A stretch of 64,000 nucleotides of DNA from Thermohalobaculum sp039033215 (GCA_039033215.1 JBCCDA010000012.1:1-64000); one strand, 5' to 3'; numbered from the stretch's first letter, positions 49,593 to 57,503 are shown. Made by a program: numbers and translations. The notes: generated by a model from the letters alone, not told the origin.

Positions 49593-50039
49593 CTACGAGT
49601 CCGTTCCTGATCCAAATCTCAACACCAGATCCAGCAGATTGACCGATCCCTGTGTGAACTCGAAAGCTGCCCCGGGCTCAAGCATGAACTCGGAGGCGCC
49701 TGCGTCGATGGCAATCAGGTTCCCGCCCAACAAGCTTTCGGGCACGATCTTCGCGATCGAGTCCTCGGGGATCCTGATGCTGTCCTGAACCGAGATAGTG
49801 ACGCTTGCGTAGAAGCTCTCTGGGTTGAGGTCGATGCTACGGACAGACCCGATTTTCACACCGGAGATCTGAACCTCGTTCCCGATCGCGAGCCCTTCCG
49901 CCTTTCGGAACTCGGCAGTCAACTCGTACCCGCTAGCCGAAAGCGAGACGTCCGCCGTGTTCGCCGCGTATACCAAAAACCCACCAGCAACCGCCAGAAC
50001 GACGGCACCGATTACAGTTTCCGCTGCATTGTTTGCCAT
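49593..50039 (-). CDS. mlaD: MlaD/MCE-domain lipid-transport protein
   Basis: 148 residues. A single N-terminal membrane anchor (about 8-27) is followed by one MCE domain: LTAEFRKAEGLAIGNEVQISGVKIGSVRSIDL and ASVTISVQDSIRIPEDSIAKIVPESLLGGNLIAI, the pattern of MlaD. MlaD forms a hexameric ring that moves phospholipids across the periplasm. No other mla gene is adjacent here; it sits between the NDUFA12 and DUF2155 genes on the same strand, five bases after NDUFA12. Confidence 0.9.
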   Translation of the reverse strand: MANNAAETVIGAVVLAVAGGFLVYAANTADVSLSASGYELTAEFRKAEGLAIGNEVQISGVKIGSVRSIDLNPESFYASVTISVQDSIRIPEDSIAKIVPESLLGGNLIAIDAGASEFMLEPGAAFEFTQGSVNLLDLVLRFGSGTDS

Positions 50040-50043
50040 CGTG

Positions 50044-50424
50044 CTACTCCGGTTGCCAGGCTTCGTAGTCGCCGCCGACGCGAGGCCGGGCTTCAGGCGT
50101 CAGCACGCTGCCTGGCGGCCGGTACGCCTGCGATGTCCCGGTCAGATTTGGCTTGTGATCACGCTCCCACGTCTTGCGCGGGAGCTCCCCGTCTTCCGGG
50201 GGATCGGCAAACGTGTGATGGAGCCAACCATGCCAATCGGGAGAGACGTGGCTTGCGTTCGCTTCGCCGGAATAGATGACCCAGCGCCGCTTGCCATCCT
50301 GTGTCTGGTAAAAGCAGTTACCAGCGGCATCCTCGCCGACCGGATTGCCGTGGCGTGCGGTAAACCACCGGGTCCCCAGTGTCTGGCCGTTCCACCAGGT
50401 AAAGAATTGCGTGAGCAGGCCCAT
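50044..50424 (-). CDS. NDUFA12-family complex I accessory subunit
   Basis: 126 residues. TLGTRWFTARHGNPVGEDAAGNCFYQTQDGKRRWVIYSGE and PDWHGWLHHTFADPP (about 60-75) are the B17.2/NDUFA12 signature, shared by alphaproteobacteria and mitochondria. It is an accessory subunit of NADH:quinone oxidoreductase on the matrix/cytoplasmic side. First of a leftward unit with mlaD and the DUF2155 gene. Confidence 0.93.
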   Translation of the reverse strand: MGLLTQFFTWWNGQTLGTRWFTARHGNPVGEDAAGNCFYQTQDGKRRWVIYSGEANASHVSPDWHGWLHHTFADPPEDGELPRKTWERDHKPNLTGTSQAYRPPGSVLTPEARPRVGGDYEAWQPE

Positions 50425-50627
50425 GGCCGAGTCGCTCCTTTTTTCATGTCGCGGCGACTATGGCGTGTCGCCCTTCTAGCGTCCAGTACATGACGGCGTT
50501 TGGCGCACTCTGTGGCCACTATGCCCCGACTCGGATGCGCTTTTCCCTCAAAAGTGTCATCGTACCGTAACGTCATACTTGATTTGTGGAGAAGAACAGG
50601 GCTCTGACGGCCCGCCAAAACAAAACA

Positions 50628-50644
50628 CGCGGTCCAGAACCGCG
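50628..50644 (+). promoter_or_regulatory. Small leader hairpin before the FadL-type gene
   Basis: CGCGGT (50628-50633), loop CCAGA, ACCGCG (50639-50644), immediately before the GGGAGGA ribosome site of the gene at 50658. It could limit ribosome access; function unproven. Confidence 0.3.
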
Positions 50645-50657
50645 GTGGGAGGACAAC

Positions 50658-51875
50658 ATGCAACGACGCTTCAAGAGGATGCTGGTGGCCTGTGCGGCAG
50701 CAAGCGCTTTATTTGCCGGCAACGGAAATGCGGGATCTTTTGCTCTCAAGGAACGCTCGGCCAAGGCACAGGGCCTGTCATTTGCCGGTGCAACGGCTGG
50801 ATCAGGCGGGCTGCAGTCGATGGGTTTCAACCCAGCCGCCATAGGCATGGTCGAGGACTTCGAGCTTTCAGGTGGCCTATCCTTCATACAACCGATTGCT
50901 GACGGGGTCGTCACGGCAACAGGTGAACGGGTTGACGCAGACCGTTTCGCGGGGTTGGCAAACGGGTACATGGGGTATCGGTTCGACCCTGAGTTCCTGT
51001 TCGGCATCTCTCTCTACACCCCGTTTGGGCTTGTAACAGGGTACGAATCGACCAGTACCGTCGCTTTTGATGCAGAGACATCAAAACTCCAGACTTTCGT
51101 TTTCGCACCGACGATTGCCTACCAACCGGATCCCAGCATTACGTTCGCTGTGGCGGCCAATATCATCTACGCCAATGCGCGGCTCACCTCGGCAGCCCTC
51201 AACCTGGACGGTGACGCTGTCTCGATGGGCTTCACCGTAGGCATCATGTGGGAACCTATCGACGGCACGACCGTGGGTCTGGCCTATGATCACGGATACA
51301 ATCTGACGCTTCCGGGAACGGCAGTCTTCCGGCCGGCATCGGGCTCACCCCTCGCCGGTCAATCACTGGCGCAAGAGGCATCCGCTGATCTCCCCGCAAC
51401 GATCTCGGCCGGCCTGATTCAGGACATCAGCCCCGACTTTCGCCTGATGGGTGAGTTCCAGTACCAACTGTGGTCGTCTTTCGACTCCATCGACGTCAGC
51501 ATCGCGACCCCAGCCGGGTTAGTGGATATAGCCGACGTTCAAAACTACGAGAACGCGTTCTTCGTCGCTGTCGGTGGCGAGTACGACGTGACGAACGCCT
51601 TGACCCTGCGTGCTGGCGCGGCCTGGGACGAGACCCCAACGATCAACGGCATCACTGGGCGTACGCCCCGGGTGCCGGACGAAGACCGCATCTGGCTGTC
51701 GTTGGGGGCCACCTATGACGTGACCGAGCATATGTCGATCGATCTTGGCTACTCGTATCTCTTTGCGCTCGAGGATCCGGTCGTGACGCTACGCAACGGG
51801 CCCGACGCCGGGACGACGGTCGTCTACGATGGTGGCGCGCACATCTTTTCCGTTGGCGGATCGTTGACGTTCTGA
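50658..51875 (+). CDS. OmpP1/FadL/TodX-family outer-membrane porin
   Basis: 405 residues from the ATG at 50658 (GGGAGGA eight bases upstream). A signal peptide (about 8-26, ending GNGNA) is followed by GSFALKERSAKAQGLSFAGATAGSGGLQSMGFNPAAI, the FadL N-terminal hatch wording with an NPA. Alternating hydrophobic strands with Tyr/Phe/Gly and a terminal VGGSLTF (final Phe) are as expected for an outer-membrane beta-barrel. It takes up hydrophobic compounds such as long-chain fatty acids. Convergent with tgt, four bases between stops. Confidence 0.93.
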   Translation: MQRRFKRMLVACAAASALFAGNGNAGSFALKERSAKAQGLSFAGATAGSGGLQSMGFNPAAIGMVEDFELSGGLSFIQPIADGVVTATGERVDADRFAGLANGYMGYRFDPEFLFGISLYTPFGLVTGYESTSTVAFDAETSKLQTFVFAPTIAYQPDPSITFAVAANIIYANARLTSAALNLDGDAVSMGFTVGIMWEPIDGTTVGLAYDHGYNLTLPGTAVFRPASGSPLAGQSLAQEASADLPATISAGLIQDISPDFRLMGEFQYQLWSSFDSIDVSIATPAGLVDIADVQNYENAFFVAVGGEYDVTNALTLRAGAAWDETPTINGITGRTPRVPDEDRIWLSLGATYDVTEHMSIDLGYSYLFALEDPVVTLRNGPDAGTTVVYDGGAHIFSVGGSLTF

Positions 51876-51879
51876 GGCC

Positions 51880-53007
51880 TCAGAGGGGGGCGATATCGCC
51901 CTCCTCCCATCCTGTGCGGAACTCTACTGCAGTTTCGGCCAGGCTCCCTTGACTGATTGCCGATCGCAGCGACGCCATCAGCTGCTGGTAGTAGTGGAGG
52001 TTGTGCCACGTCAGCAGCATGGACGAGATGATCTCGCCCGACCTGAAAACATGGTGCAGGTACGCGCGGGAATAGCTCTGGCAAGCGGGGCACATGCAGT
52101 GTTCGTCGAGCGGCCTTGGGTCATCCGCATGGCGCGCATTCTTCAGGTTGACCGGGCCCCGACGGGTGAACGCCTGTCCCGTCCGGCCCGAGCGAGAAGG
52201 CAATACGCAATCGAACATGTCCACGCCGCGTTCGACCGCACCCAGGATGTCATCTGGCTTGCCAACCCCCATAAGGTAGCGGGGCTTGTCGTCAGGTAGC
52301 TGCCCCGGCGCGTAGTCCAGCACTCTGAGCATCGCGTCCTGCCCCTCGCCCACGGCCAGCCCGCCGATTGCATAACCATCAAAGCCGATCGCCCGCAAAG
52401 CGTCCGCAGATTCGCCGCGCAGGTCCTGCTCCAACCCGCCCTGCTGAATCCCGAAGAGCGCGTGGCCAGGCCTGTCCCCGAAGGCATCGCGCGAGCGCTG
52501 AGCCCAGCGCATGGACAGCCGCATGCTATCGGCGATCTTGTCGCGTGACGCCGGCAGTGCCGGGCACTCGTCGAAGCACATCACGATGTCCGAGCCCAAC
52601 GCGGCCTGGATCGCCATGGATGTCTCCGGGCTGAGGAGGTGCTTCGAGCCGTCGATATGACTCGCGAACCGGACTCCCTCCTCCGTCAGTTTGCGCAACT
52701 CCGCCAGGCTCATGACCTGAAACCCGCCCGAGTCCGTCAGGATTGGCCCGCCCCAGTTCATGAACTTCTGCAACCCTCCCAGCCGTGCAACGCGTTCGGC
52801 GCCGGGACGCAGCATCAAATGGTAGGTGTTACCCAGCAGGATATCTGCACCCGTCGCAGCGACGCTCCCGGGCAGCATCGCCTTGACCGTCGCCGCGGTG
52901 CCAACGGGCATGAAGGCGGGCGTGCGGATCTGCCCGCGCGGCGTCGTGATCACGCCCCGACGGGCGCGCCCATCCCGGGCCAACAACTCGAAGGTAAAGC
53001 GGCTCAT
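51880..53007 (-). CDS. tgt: Queuine tRNA-ribosyltransferase
   Basis: 375 residues from the ATG at 53007. Nucleophile D92 is in ILTDSGGFQVMS; GGLAVGEG (near 210) and DCVLPSRSGRTGQAF (near 245) complete the base-exchange site, and zinc ligands are in CMCPACQSYSRAYLHH near the C-terminus. It swaps guanine-34 for preQ1 in GUN-anticodon tRNAs. A queuosine link is reinforced by gluQ at 59177. Diverges from the DUF59 gene. Confidence 0.97.
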   Translation of the reverse strand: MSRFTFELLARDGRARRGVITTPRGQIRTPAFMPVGTAATVKAMLPGSVAATGADILLGNTYHLMLRPGAERVARLGGLQKFMNWGGPILTDSGGFQVMSLAELRKLTEEGVRFASHIDGSKHLLSPETSMAIQAALGSDIVMCFDECPALPASRDKIADSMRLSMRWAQRSRDAFGDRPGHALFGIQQGGLEQDLRGESADALRAIGFDGYAIGGLAVGEGQDAMLRVLDYAPGQLPDDKPRYLMGVGKPDDILGAVERGVDMFDCVLPSRSGRTGQAFTRRGPVNLKNARHADDPRPLDEHCMCPACQSYSRAYLHHVFRSGEIISSMLLTWHNLHYYQQLMASLRSAISQGSLAETAVEFRTGWEEGDIAPL

Positions 53008-53063
53008 CCGCGCCCTATCGCAGAGGCCCACGCAAAACGCCAGTCCACGGGGCACGGCAATGG

Positions 53064-53092
53064 TTCCCATGGGCGGCCGCGCACGCTATATC
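53064..53092 (+). promoter_or_regulatory. Candidate promoter for the DUF59 gene
   Basis: TTCCCA (53064-53069), a 17-base spacer and TATATC (53087-53092), about 30 bases upstream of the ATG at 53123, in the gap divergent from tgt. Confidence 0.35.
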
Positions 53093-53122
53093 TGTGAAAA
53101 CCGCTCAGGTATTGGACACGAC

Positions 53123-53488
53123 ATGAACGAACAATCCGCTCAAGCCCCCGAGGGCGAACCGCTGATCAAACCCTCGTCCGAGGAGCATCCGCTCTACGAG
53201 CAGATCGTCGAGGCATGCCGCAGTGTTCATGACCCAGAGATCCCGGTGAACATCTATGATCTCGGCCTCATCTATTCGATCCGTGTGAACGAGGAGTCGC
53301 ATGTCGATATCGACATGAGCCTCACTGCACCTGGCTGCCCCGTGGCCGGTGAGATGCCGGGTTGGGTCGCGGACGCGGTCGAGCCGATCCCCGGCGTGAA
53401 GACTGTCGACGTGCGCTTGGTGTGGGACCCGCCGTGGGGCATGGAGATGCTGTCGGATGAGGCACGGCTGGAGCTGGGTTTCATCTGA
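53123..53488 (+). CDS. sufT: SUF-system DUF59/MIP18-family protein (SufT-like)
   Basis: 121 residues from the ATG at 53123; the earlier in-frame region is the shadow of tgt. ACRSVHDPEIPVNIYDLGLIYSIRV (about 31-55), TAPGCPVAGEMP with the conserved Cys, and VWDPPWGMEMLSDEARLELGF form the DUF59 signature. These proteins help mature Fe-S proteins. In relatives this gene often adjoins a SufA/IscA-type gene; here the two are separated by 2.5 kb of other genes. Confidence 0.9.
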   Translation: MNEQSAQAPEGEPLIKPSSEEHPLYEQIVEACRSVHDPEIPVNIYDLGLIYSIRVNEESHVDIDMSLTAPGCPVAGEMPGWVADAVEPIPGVKTVDVRLVWDPPWGMEMLSDEARLELGFI

Positions 53489-53534
53489 GCCCTTGCATCG
53501 ACGACAGCGTCAGTTTCACGAAACCGACAAACCA

Positions 53535-53552
53535 CTGTCGTCAAACTGAACT
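53535..53552 (+). promoter_or_regulatory. Possible Pho box before the GDPD gene
   Basis: CTGTCGTCAAACTGAACT at 53535-53552 matches 13 of 18 positions of the PhoB box (two CTGTCA-type repeats spaced by about 11 bases). It lies about 45 bases before the GDPD start, which suits phosphate-starvation control. The match is imperfect. Confidence 0.35.
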
Positions 53553-53596
53553 GCCCTGACGCGACGACCGGGTCATCAAACGAACCGGAGGTTGCA

Positions 53597-54796
53597 ATGA
53601 GATCTGTATTCATAGGGCTTGCCGTGCTTGCCACAGCGGGAACAGCCTTGGCCGACACCCAACTTGGCCCTCGCCCGTTCTTCCTCGTCGATCAGATGAA
53701 GGACGGCGCCCTCAAGGACAAGCTCGCGGCCTGCACCGGCCCGTTCAAGCCGTCGCTTTTCTCGATTGGCCACCGCGGTGCACCGATGCAATTCGCGGAG
53801 CACACGGTCGAAAGCAACGTCGCCGCCGCGCGCATGGGCGCGGGCATTCTGGAATGCGACGTCACCTTCACCAAGGACAAGGAACTCGTCTGCCGCCACG
53901 CGCAGAATGATCTCCACACGACGACGAATATCCTGGCCAGCGACCTCGCCGCCACGTGCATGGGCCCGTTCACCCCTGCTTCGGGCAACGCCGAGGCGAC
54001 CGCCGAATGCCGCACCTCCGAGATCACACTGGCCGAATACCGCACGCTGACCGGCAAGATGGACGCGGCCGACAAGACGGCCACCACGGTCGAAGGCTAC
54101 ATGGACGGCACCGCGGGCTGGCGCACGGACCTCTACGCCGCTCAGGCAGGCACGCTGATGACGCATGCCGAATCAATCTCGCTCTTCAGGGACCTCGGCG
54201 CCAAGTTCACGCCTGAGCTCAAGACCCCGTCGGTCGAGATGCCCTTCGACGGCTTCAGCCAGCAGGACTACGCCCAAAAACTGATCGACGAGTACAAGGC
54301 AGCCGGGATCCCGCCCGAAGATGTCTGGGCCCAGTCGTTCAATCTCGAGGATGTGCTCTACTGGATCAACAACGAGCCAGAGTTCGGCGACCAGGCCGTC
54401 TATCTCATGGACGAGTACAAGGATGAAGCCTACTCGCCCATGGATCCCGCAACCTGGCCCAACACCATGGCCGATCTGAAGGAGATGGGCATCAACTACA
54501 TCGCGCCGCCGACCTGGATGCTGGTCACGGTCGTGGACGACAAGATCGTGCCCTCGTCACTGGCGACGGAGGCGAAGGCCGCCGGGCTCAACATCATGAC
54601 CTGGACGGTCGAGCGTTCTGGCCCGCTGAAGACCGGCGGCGGCTGGTACTACCAGTCGATCGCGGAGCTCACCGATGGTGACGGTGTAATGCTGGAGCTT
54701 ATCGATGTCCTCGCACAGGACGTGGGTGTCGTCGGCATCTTCTCGGACTGGCCTGCGACGACGACGTTCTATGCGAACTGCATGGGCCTGGACTGA
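53597..54796 (+). CDS. Periplasmic glycerophosphodiester phosphodiesterase
   Basis: 399 residues with a signal peptide (MRSVFIGLAVLATAGTALA). GDPD marks: H59-R60-G in SIGHRGAP, E86 and D88 in LECDVTFT and H101 in CRHAQNDLH; TPELKTPS later supplies the metal-site Glu/Lys. It hydrolyses glycerophosphodiesters, for example from membrane lipids, to glycerol 3-phosphate. A possible Pho box precedes it. The gene interrupts the sufT and sufA pair. Confidence 0.92.
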   Translation: MRSVFIGLAVLATAGTALADTQLGPRPFFLVDQMKDGALKDKLAACTGPFKPSLFSIGHRGAPMQFAEHTVESNVAAARMGAGILECDVTFTKDKELVCRHAQNDLHTTTNILASDLAATCMGPFTPASGNAEATAECRTSEITLAEYRTLTGKMDAADKTATTVEGYMDGTAGWRTDLYAAQAGTLMTHAESISLFRDLGAKFTPELKTPSVEMPFDGFSQQDYAQKLIDEYKAAGIPPEDVWAQSFNLEDVLYWINNEPEFGDQAVYLMDEYKDEAYSPMDPATWPNTMADLKEMGINYIAPPTWMLVTVVDDKIVPSSLATEAKAAGLNIMTWTVERSGPLKTGGGWYYQSIAELTDGDGVMLELIDVLAQDVGVVGIFSDWPATTTFYANCMGLD

Positions 54797-54938
54797 CCTG
54801 GTCTCAGCCGGTGCTGACCTTCGAACCCGTGATCCCCGGCATCTGGAACACCGATCTGACCCGGAATTGTCTCGGGTGCGCAACCTCGCAGTCAATGGAC
54901 CCGTCCCAATGGAGCGGGTCTTCAGAGAGCGTGCGCGC
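54797..54938. other. Gap between GDPD and DUF1127 genes
   Basis: 142 bases between two convergent genes. No gene or clear terminator seen; GC-rich. Confidence 0.4.
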
Positions 54939-55214
54939 CTAGGGATGATCGCATCCCAGCGGGCGTTCCAATTCGCGCAACCTCGCCTCGCGCACCTGAG
55001 CGACGCTAAGGCCGAGATCACGCAGACGATGCTCGGGCATGGACAGCAGCGTGTCGTAGTCGTGTAGCTTCCGGCGACGGCGCTTGAGCTGCGCGTGGCG
55101 GCTGCGCAGCCAGTCCAGAAGCCCCCGGACCGAACGAAGCCGACCGACCGGTTTGGATGACGGGATCTGAACCGCATGACGCTGCAACTGGCTGATCGAG
55201 GTATGCATCTGCAT
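54939..55214 (-). CDS. DUF1127-domain protein
   Basis: 91 residues from the ATG at 55214 (AAAGGAAAC upstream). The C-terminal DUF1127 motif is clear: LLDWLRSRHAQLKRRRRKLHDYDTLLSMPEHRLRDLGLSVAQVREAR. Such Arg-rich proteins affect RNA turnover and small-molecule or phosphate stress responses in Rhodobacter and Agrobacterium. The long N-terminus (about 40 residues) is unusual. It diverges from the Lrp-type gene, so it may be a target of it. Confidence 0.85.
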   Translation of the reverse strand: MQMHTSISQLQRHAVQIPSSKPVGRLRSVRGLLDWLRSRHAQLKRRRRKLHDYDTLLSMPEHRLRDLGLSVAQVREARLRELERPLGCDHP

Positions 55215-55313
55215 GACGTTTCCTTTCGTCGTTCGCTGATGCATCCTTGCTTAACTGGATGCCATGCGAAGTGGTCGCGAGACCCACGCACCAAAGCGCT
55301 ACTCGCTCGCAAA

Positions 55314-55353
55314 ATTCGCATGCCATTGCGGAATTCTCGCATTTATTGCGAAT
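55314..55353. promoter_or_regulatory. Two overlapping 21-bp imperfect palindromes, candidate Lrp operator
   Basis: 55314-55334 has half-sites ATTCGCA and TTGCGGAAT; 55333-55353 has half-sites ATTCTCGCA and TTGCGAAT. The two overlap by two bases, with centres 19 bases apart. They lie 20 bases before the Lrp-type gene in its divergent gap with DUF1127, suited to autoregulation by an oligomeric Lrp protein. Confidence 0.5.
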
Positions 55354-55371
55354 CGTCGCTAACATCTTGGT

Positions 55372-55836
55372 ATGGACGACTTGGATACCTTCGATAGGCG
55401 CATCCTCGCGCTCCTGCAGGTGAACAGCCGGCGCACCGGCGAGGAACTGTCCACGGAAATCGGTCTTTCGCCCGCCGCTTGTCTCAGGCGTCTTCAGCGT
55501 TTGCGCAAGATCGGTGCAATCGAACGCGAGATCGCGGTCATCTCACCGAAGTTCGATCCACAGATGACGCGTGTTCTGGTCCTGGTGACGCTGAAGAGGG
55601 AAAGTCCCAAGCAGTTGGATGAGGTTCGGCACAAGCTCCAGCGGCTCGAGGAGGTGGAGCGAATCTTCCATGTGACGGGAGAGGCGGACCTTGCCCTGAT
55701 CGTCAAATGCGCATCGATGGAAGACTACGCGATGTTCACGGAAACGCATCTCTACGAGGCGCCGTTCAAAGGGTTCGAGAGCCTTGTGGTGTTGCGCGAA
55801 GACGCAAAGCTGCTGCCCGACGAAGCTGATCAGTGA
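55372..55836 (+). CDS. Lrp/AsnC-family transcriptional regulator
   Basis: 154 residues. The N-terminal helix-turn-helix is LDTFDRRILALLQVNSRRTGEELSTEIGLSPAACLRRLQRLRKIGAI (about 4-50); the C-terminal RAM ligand-binding domain (about 65-140) includes FHVTGEADLALIVKCASMEDYAMF. Lrp/AsnC proteins respond to amino acids and form octamers. The target may be the divergent DUF1127 gene and itself. Confidence 0.93.
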   Translation: MDDLDTFDRRILALLQVNSRRTGEELSTEIGLSPAACLRRLQRLRKIGAIEREIAVISPKFDPQMTRVLVLVTLKRESPKQLDEVRHKLQRLEEVERIFHVTGEADLALIVKCASMEDYAMFTETHLYEAPFKGFESLVVLREDAKLLPDEADQ

Positions 55837-55969
55837 CCGGCGCTCCTCTTTGGCTGGCGTGTCCGTGGCGAGGTTCGAAAGTCCCGTGCACGAAACCCTT
55901 GCCGAAAGTCATGACACTCCTTATTTCTTGGGTACGCAAGGAGAACGTGTTAACAAGATTTTCTTCGCG

Positions 55970-55984
55970 TTAACAATGTGTTAA
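55970..55984 (+). promoter_or_regulatory. CtrA-like site upstream of the SufA-type gene
   Basis: TTAA (55970-55973), seven bases, TTAA (55981-55984): the TTAA-N7-TTAA layout of CtrA boxes. GTTAAC occurs also at 55949 and 56003, so the gap has four such elements. Confidence 0.4.
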
Positions 55985-55985
55985 G

Positions 55986-56001
55986 TGTTTCACATGAAAC
56001 A
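55986..56001. promoter_or_regulatory. parS-like sequence
   Basis: TGTTTCACATGAAACA matches the ParB binding consensus TGTTTCACGTGAAACA at 15 of 16 positions; the central CG has become CA, which breaks the perfect palindrome. It overlaps the region of the CtrA-like elements. Confidence 0.45.
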
Positions 56002-56025
56002 AGTTAACGGAAGCTCGGAGGCACC

Positions 56026-56376
56026 ATGTTCGGCATTCCAGGCAAGGACCCAGTGACGTTGACCCCGGCTGCGGTCAGCCGGATCGTTCGATTGATGGAC
56101 GGTGGCGAGGTCAAGGGCCTGCGGATCGGCGTCAAGAAGGGCGGCTGTGCGGGCATGGAATACACCATGGAGCACGCCACCGAGATTTCCACACACGATG
56201 CGGTGGTCGAGACTGAGGGAGCCCGGGTGATGATCGCGCCGATGGCGCAGATGTTCCTGATCGGCACCGAGATCGACTACCAGACATCACTGCTCGAGTC
56301 CGGGTTCGTGTTCAACAACCCCAACGTCTCCGAATCCTGCGGCTGCGGGGAGTCGATCAAGTTTGAAGGCATGTGA
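56026..56376 (+). CDS. sufA: SufA/IscA/ErpA-type iron-sulfur carrier
   Basis: 116 residues from the ATG at 56026 (CGGAGG upstream). The A-type carrier Cys are C41 in KKGGCAGMEY and C105 and C107 in SESCGCGES, with FVFNNPNV preceding them. It receives Fe-S clusters and passes them to apoproteins. Its stop overlaps the next gene (TGATG), the first of four couplings that run to 57115. Confidence 0.93.
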   Translation: MFGIPGKDPVTLTPAAVSRIVRLMDGGEVKGLRIGVKKGGCAGMEYTMEHATEISTHDAVVETEGARVMIAPMAQMFLIGTEIDYQTSLLESGFVFNNPNVSESCGCGESIKFEGM

Positions 56377-56735
56377 TGCGGCACCGGCGCCATCGCGCCC
56401 CTGAAACGCAACTCGCCCGGGCGGGCGAACGTACTCAACTGCTGATCGGCAACGCCCCGATCCAAGAGATCCGCTTCAAAGCGACCGTGTTGGACGGCGA
56501 TGTGGCCGGACGCCTAAGCGTCGAGACGGTGAACGGTACGCGTACCGAGGCCCTGGCCGAGGACAACCGCCTCGACGCACACGGATTGATCTCACTGTCC
56601 GTCGTCCCGGAAAACAATACAGCGATCACCTTCGTTAAGCCCGACAATCGGCCGTTCAGCCCGATGGTTGCCGTTGGCGCGGTCCTCATCCTTGGCGCGG
56701 TCGGATGGACCGCATGGGACATAGTGGGCGGCTGA
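56376..56735 (+). CDS. Tail-anchored small protein A, unknown function
   Basis: 119 residues (ATG at 56376; the GTG at 56373 is less likely). A soluble, beta-rich part (about 20-90) contains IQEIRFKATVLDGDVAGRLSVE and LISLSVVPENNTAITF; a C-terminal hydrophobic segment (about 98-116) follows. It resembles protein B at 57115: both have an F-x-A-T-x2-D-G, a Thr/Val-rich strand and x-V-x-P-x2-x-T-x-I-x-F just before the membrane segment. Function unknown; the cytoplasmic part would be N-terminal. Coupled to sufA and to the TfoX gene. Confidence 0.65.
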   Translation: MRHRRHRAPETQLARAGERTQLLIGNAPIQEIRFKATVLDGDVAGRLSVETVNGTRTEALAEDNRLDAHGLISLSVVPENNTAITFVKPDNRPFSPMVAVGAVLILGAVGWTAWDIVGG

Positions 56736-57115
56736 TGGCGTTGTCGGAAGAAGAGCGCGAGAACCTCCGCGATCTCTTCGGCGGGTTGGGCCCCGTCCAG
56801 ATCCACCGGATGTTTGGTGGTGCAGGCATCTACCTGGATGACGCCTGCTTTGCGATCGTACTTGATGGCACTGTGATGTTGCGGGGCGACGACAGCCTTG
56901 GACCCGACCTCGAAGACGCGGGCTCCACACGGTGGACCTACCAGCGCCCCGGAAAGGCGCCGGTCGCGATGCCCTACTGGCGCCTGCCGGACAGCGCGCT
57001 CGATGATCCAGACGAAGCCTGCGCCTGGGCCCGCCGCGCCCTCGTCCCGGCAAGCAAAGCCGCCGCTGAGAAACGCGCCAGGGCGGCCCGCAAGGCAGCC
57101 AGAACCAAGGTCTGA
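56735..57115 (+). CDS. TfoX N-terminal-domain protein
   Basis: 126 residues from the ATG at 56735, which overlaps the stop of the tail-anchored gene (TGATG). LRDLFGGLGPVQIHRMFGGAGIYLDDACFAIVLDGTVMLRGDD is the TfoX_N fold, and an Ala/Arg/Lys-rich C-terminal tail (about 108-126) follows. In gamma-proteobacteria TfoX promotes competence, but most TfoX_N proteins in alphaproteobacteria are unassigned. Coupled to the following gene as well. Confidence 0.85.
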   Translation: MALSEEERENLRDLFGGLGPVQIHRMFGGAGIYLDDACFAIVLDGTVMLRGDDSLGPDLEDAGSTRWTYQRPGKAPVAMPYWRLPDSALDDPDEACAWARRALVPASKAAAEKRARAARKAARTKV

Positions 57116-57483
57116 TGCCAAAGCTTCTGCATATCGCCGCGGGTCAGCGCAGTCGGATCCTCTGGATCTTCTCCAGCTCGATCCCTGGCGACGTCACATT
57201 TACAGCCACTCCAACGGACGGCAGTGCCCTCTCCGGCACAGTCGAGGTGCACCACAACTCCTGGATGGGTGGCCGGCAGGAGCAGCACCCCCTGACCGAA
57301 CGCATGGTCTTGCGAAAGGGATTTTGGGACAGCGACTACCGCGTCTTTGTCACCCCCGATCAAGACACCGAGATCAAGTTCGATACCCGCCATGCGCACG
57401 CCAAGACCCTCTTTGTCATCCTTGCCATCGTCCTTGCCCTCGGGGTAATCAGCGGCACCACAGCCTTCTTGCTGACCCCCTGA
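57115..57483 (+). CDS. Tail-anchored small protein B, unknown function
   Basis: 122 residues; the start overlaps the stop of the TfoX gene. The N-terminal beta-rich part (DVTFTATPTDGSALSGTVEVH; YRVFVTPDQDTEIKFDT) is followed by a C-terminal hydrophobic segment (about 97-118). Similar in layout and wording to protein A at 56376; the two may be paralogues flanking the TfoX gene. I do not recognise the family. The next gene, tpiA, starts 20 bases downstream. Confidence 0.65.
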   Translation: MPKLLHIAAGQRSRILWIFSSSIPGDVTFTATPTDGSALSGTVEVHHNSWMGGRQEQHPLTERMVLRKGFWDSDYRVFVTPDQDTEIKFDTRHAHAKTLFVILAIVLALGVISGTTAFLLTP

Positions 57484-57503
57484 TCGCGACTGACGAGGAT
57501 CCC

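Noticed and set aside
56898..57503. N-terminal extension of tpiA
   Set aside because: It overlaps the TfoX and tail-anchored genes in another frame; TPI begins at MTRRPLAAGNWKMNG.
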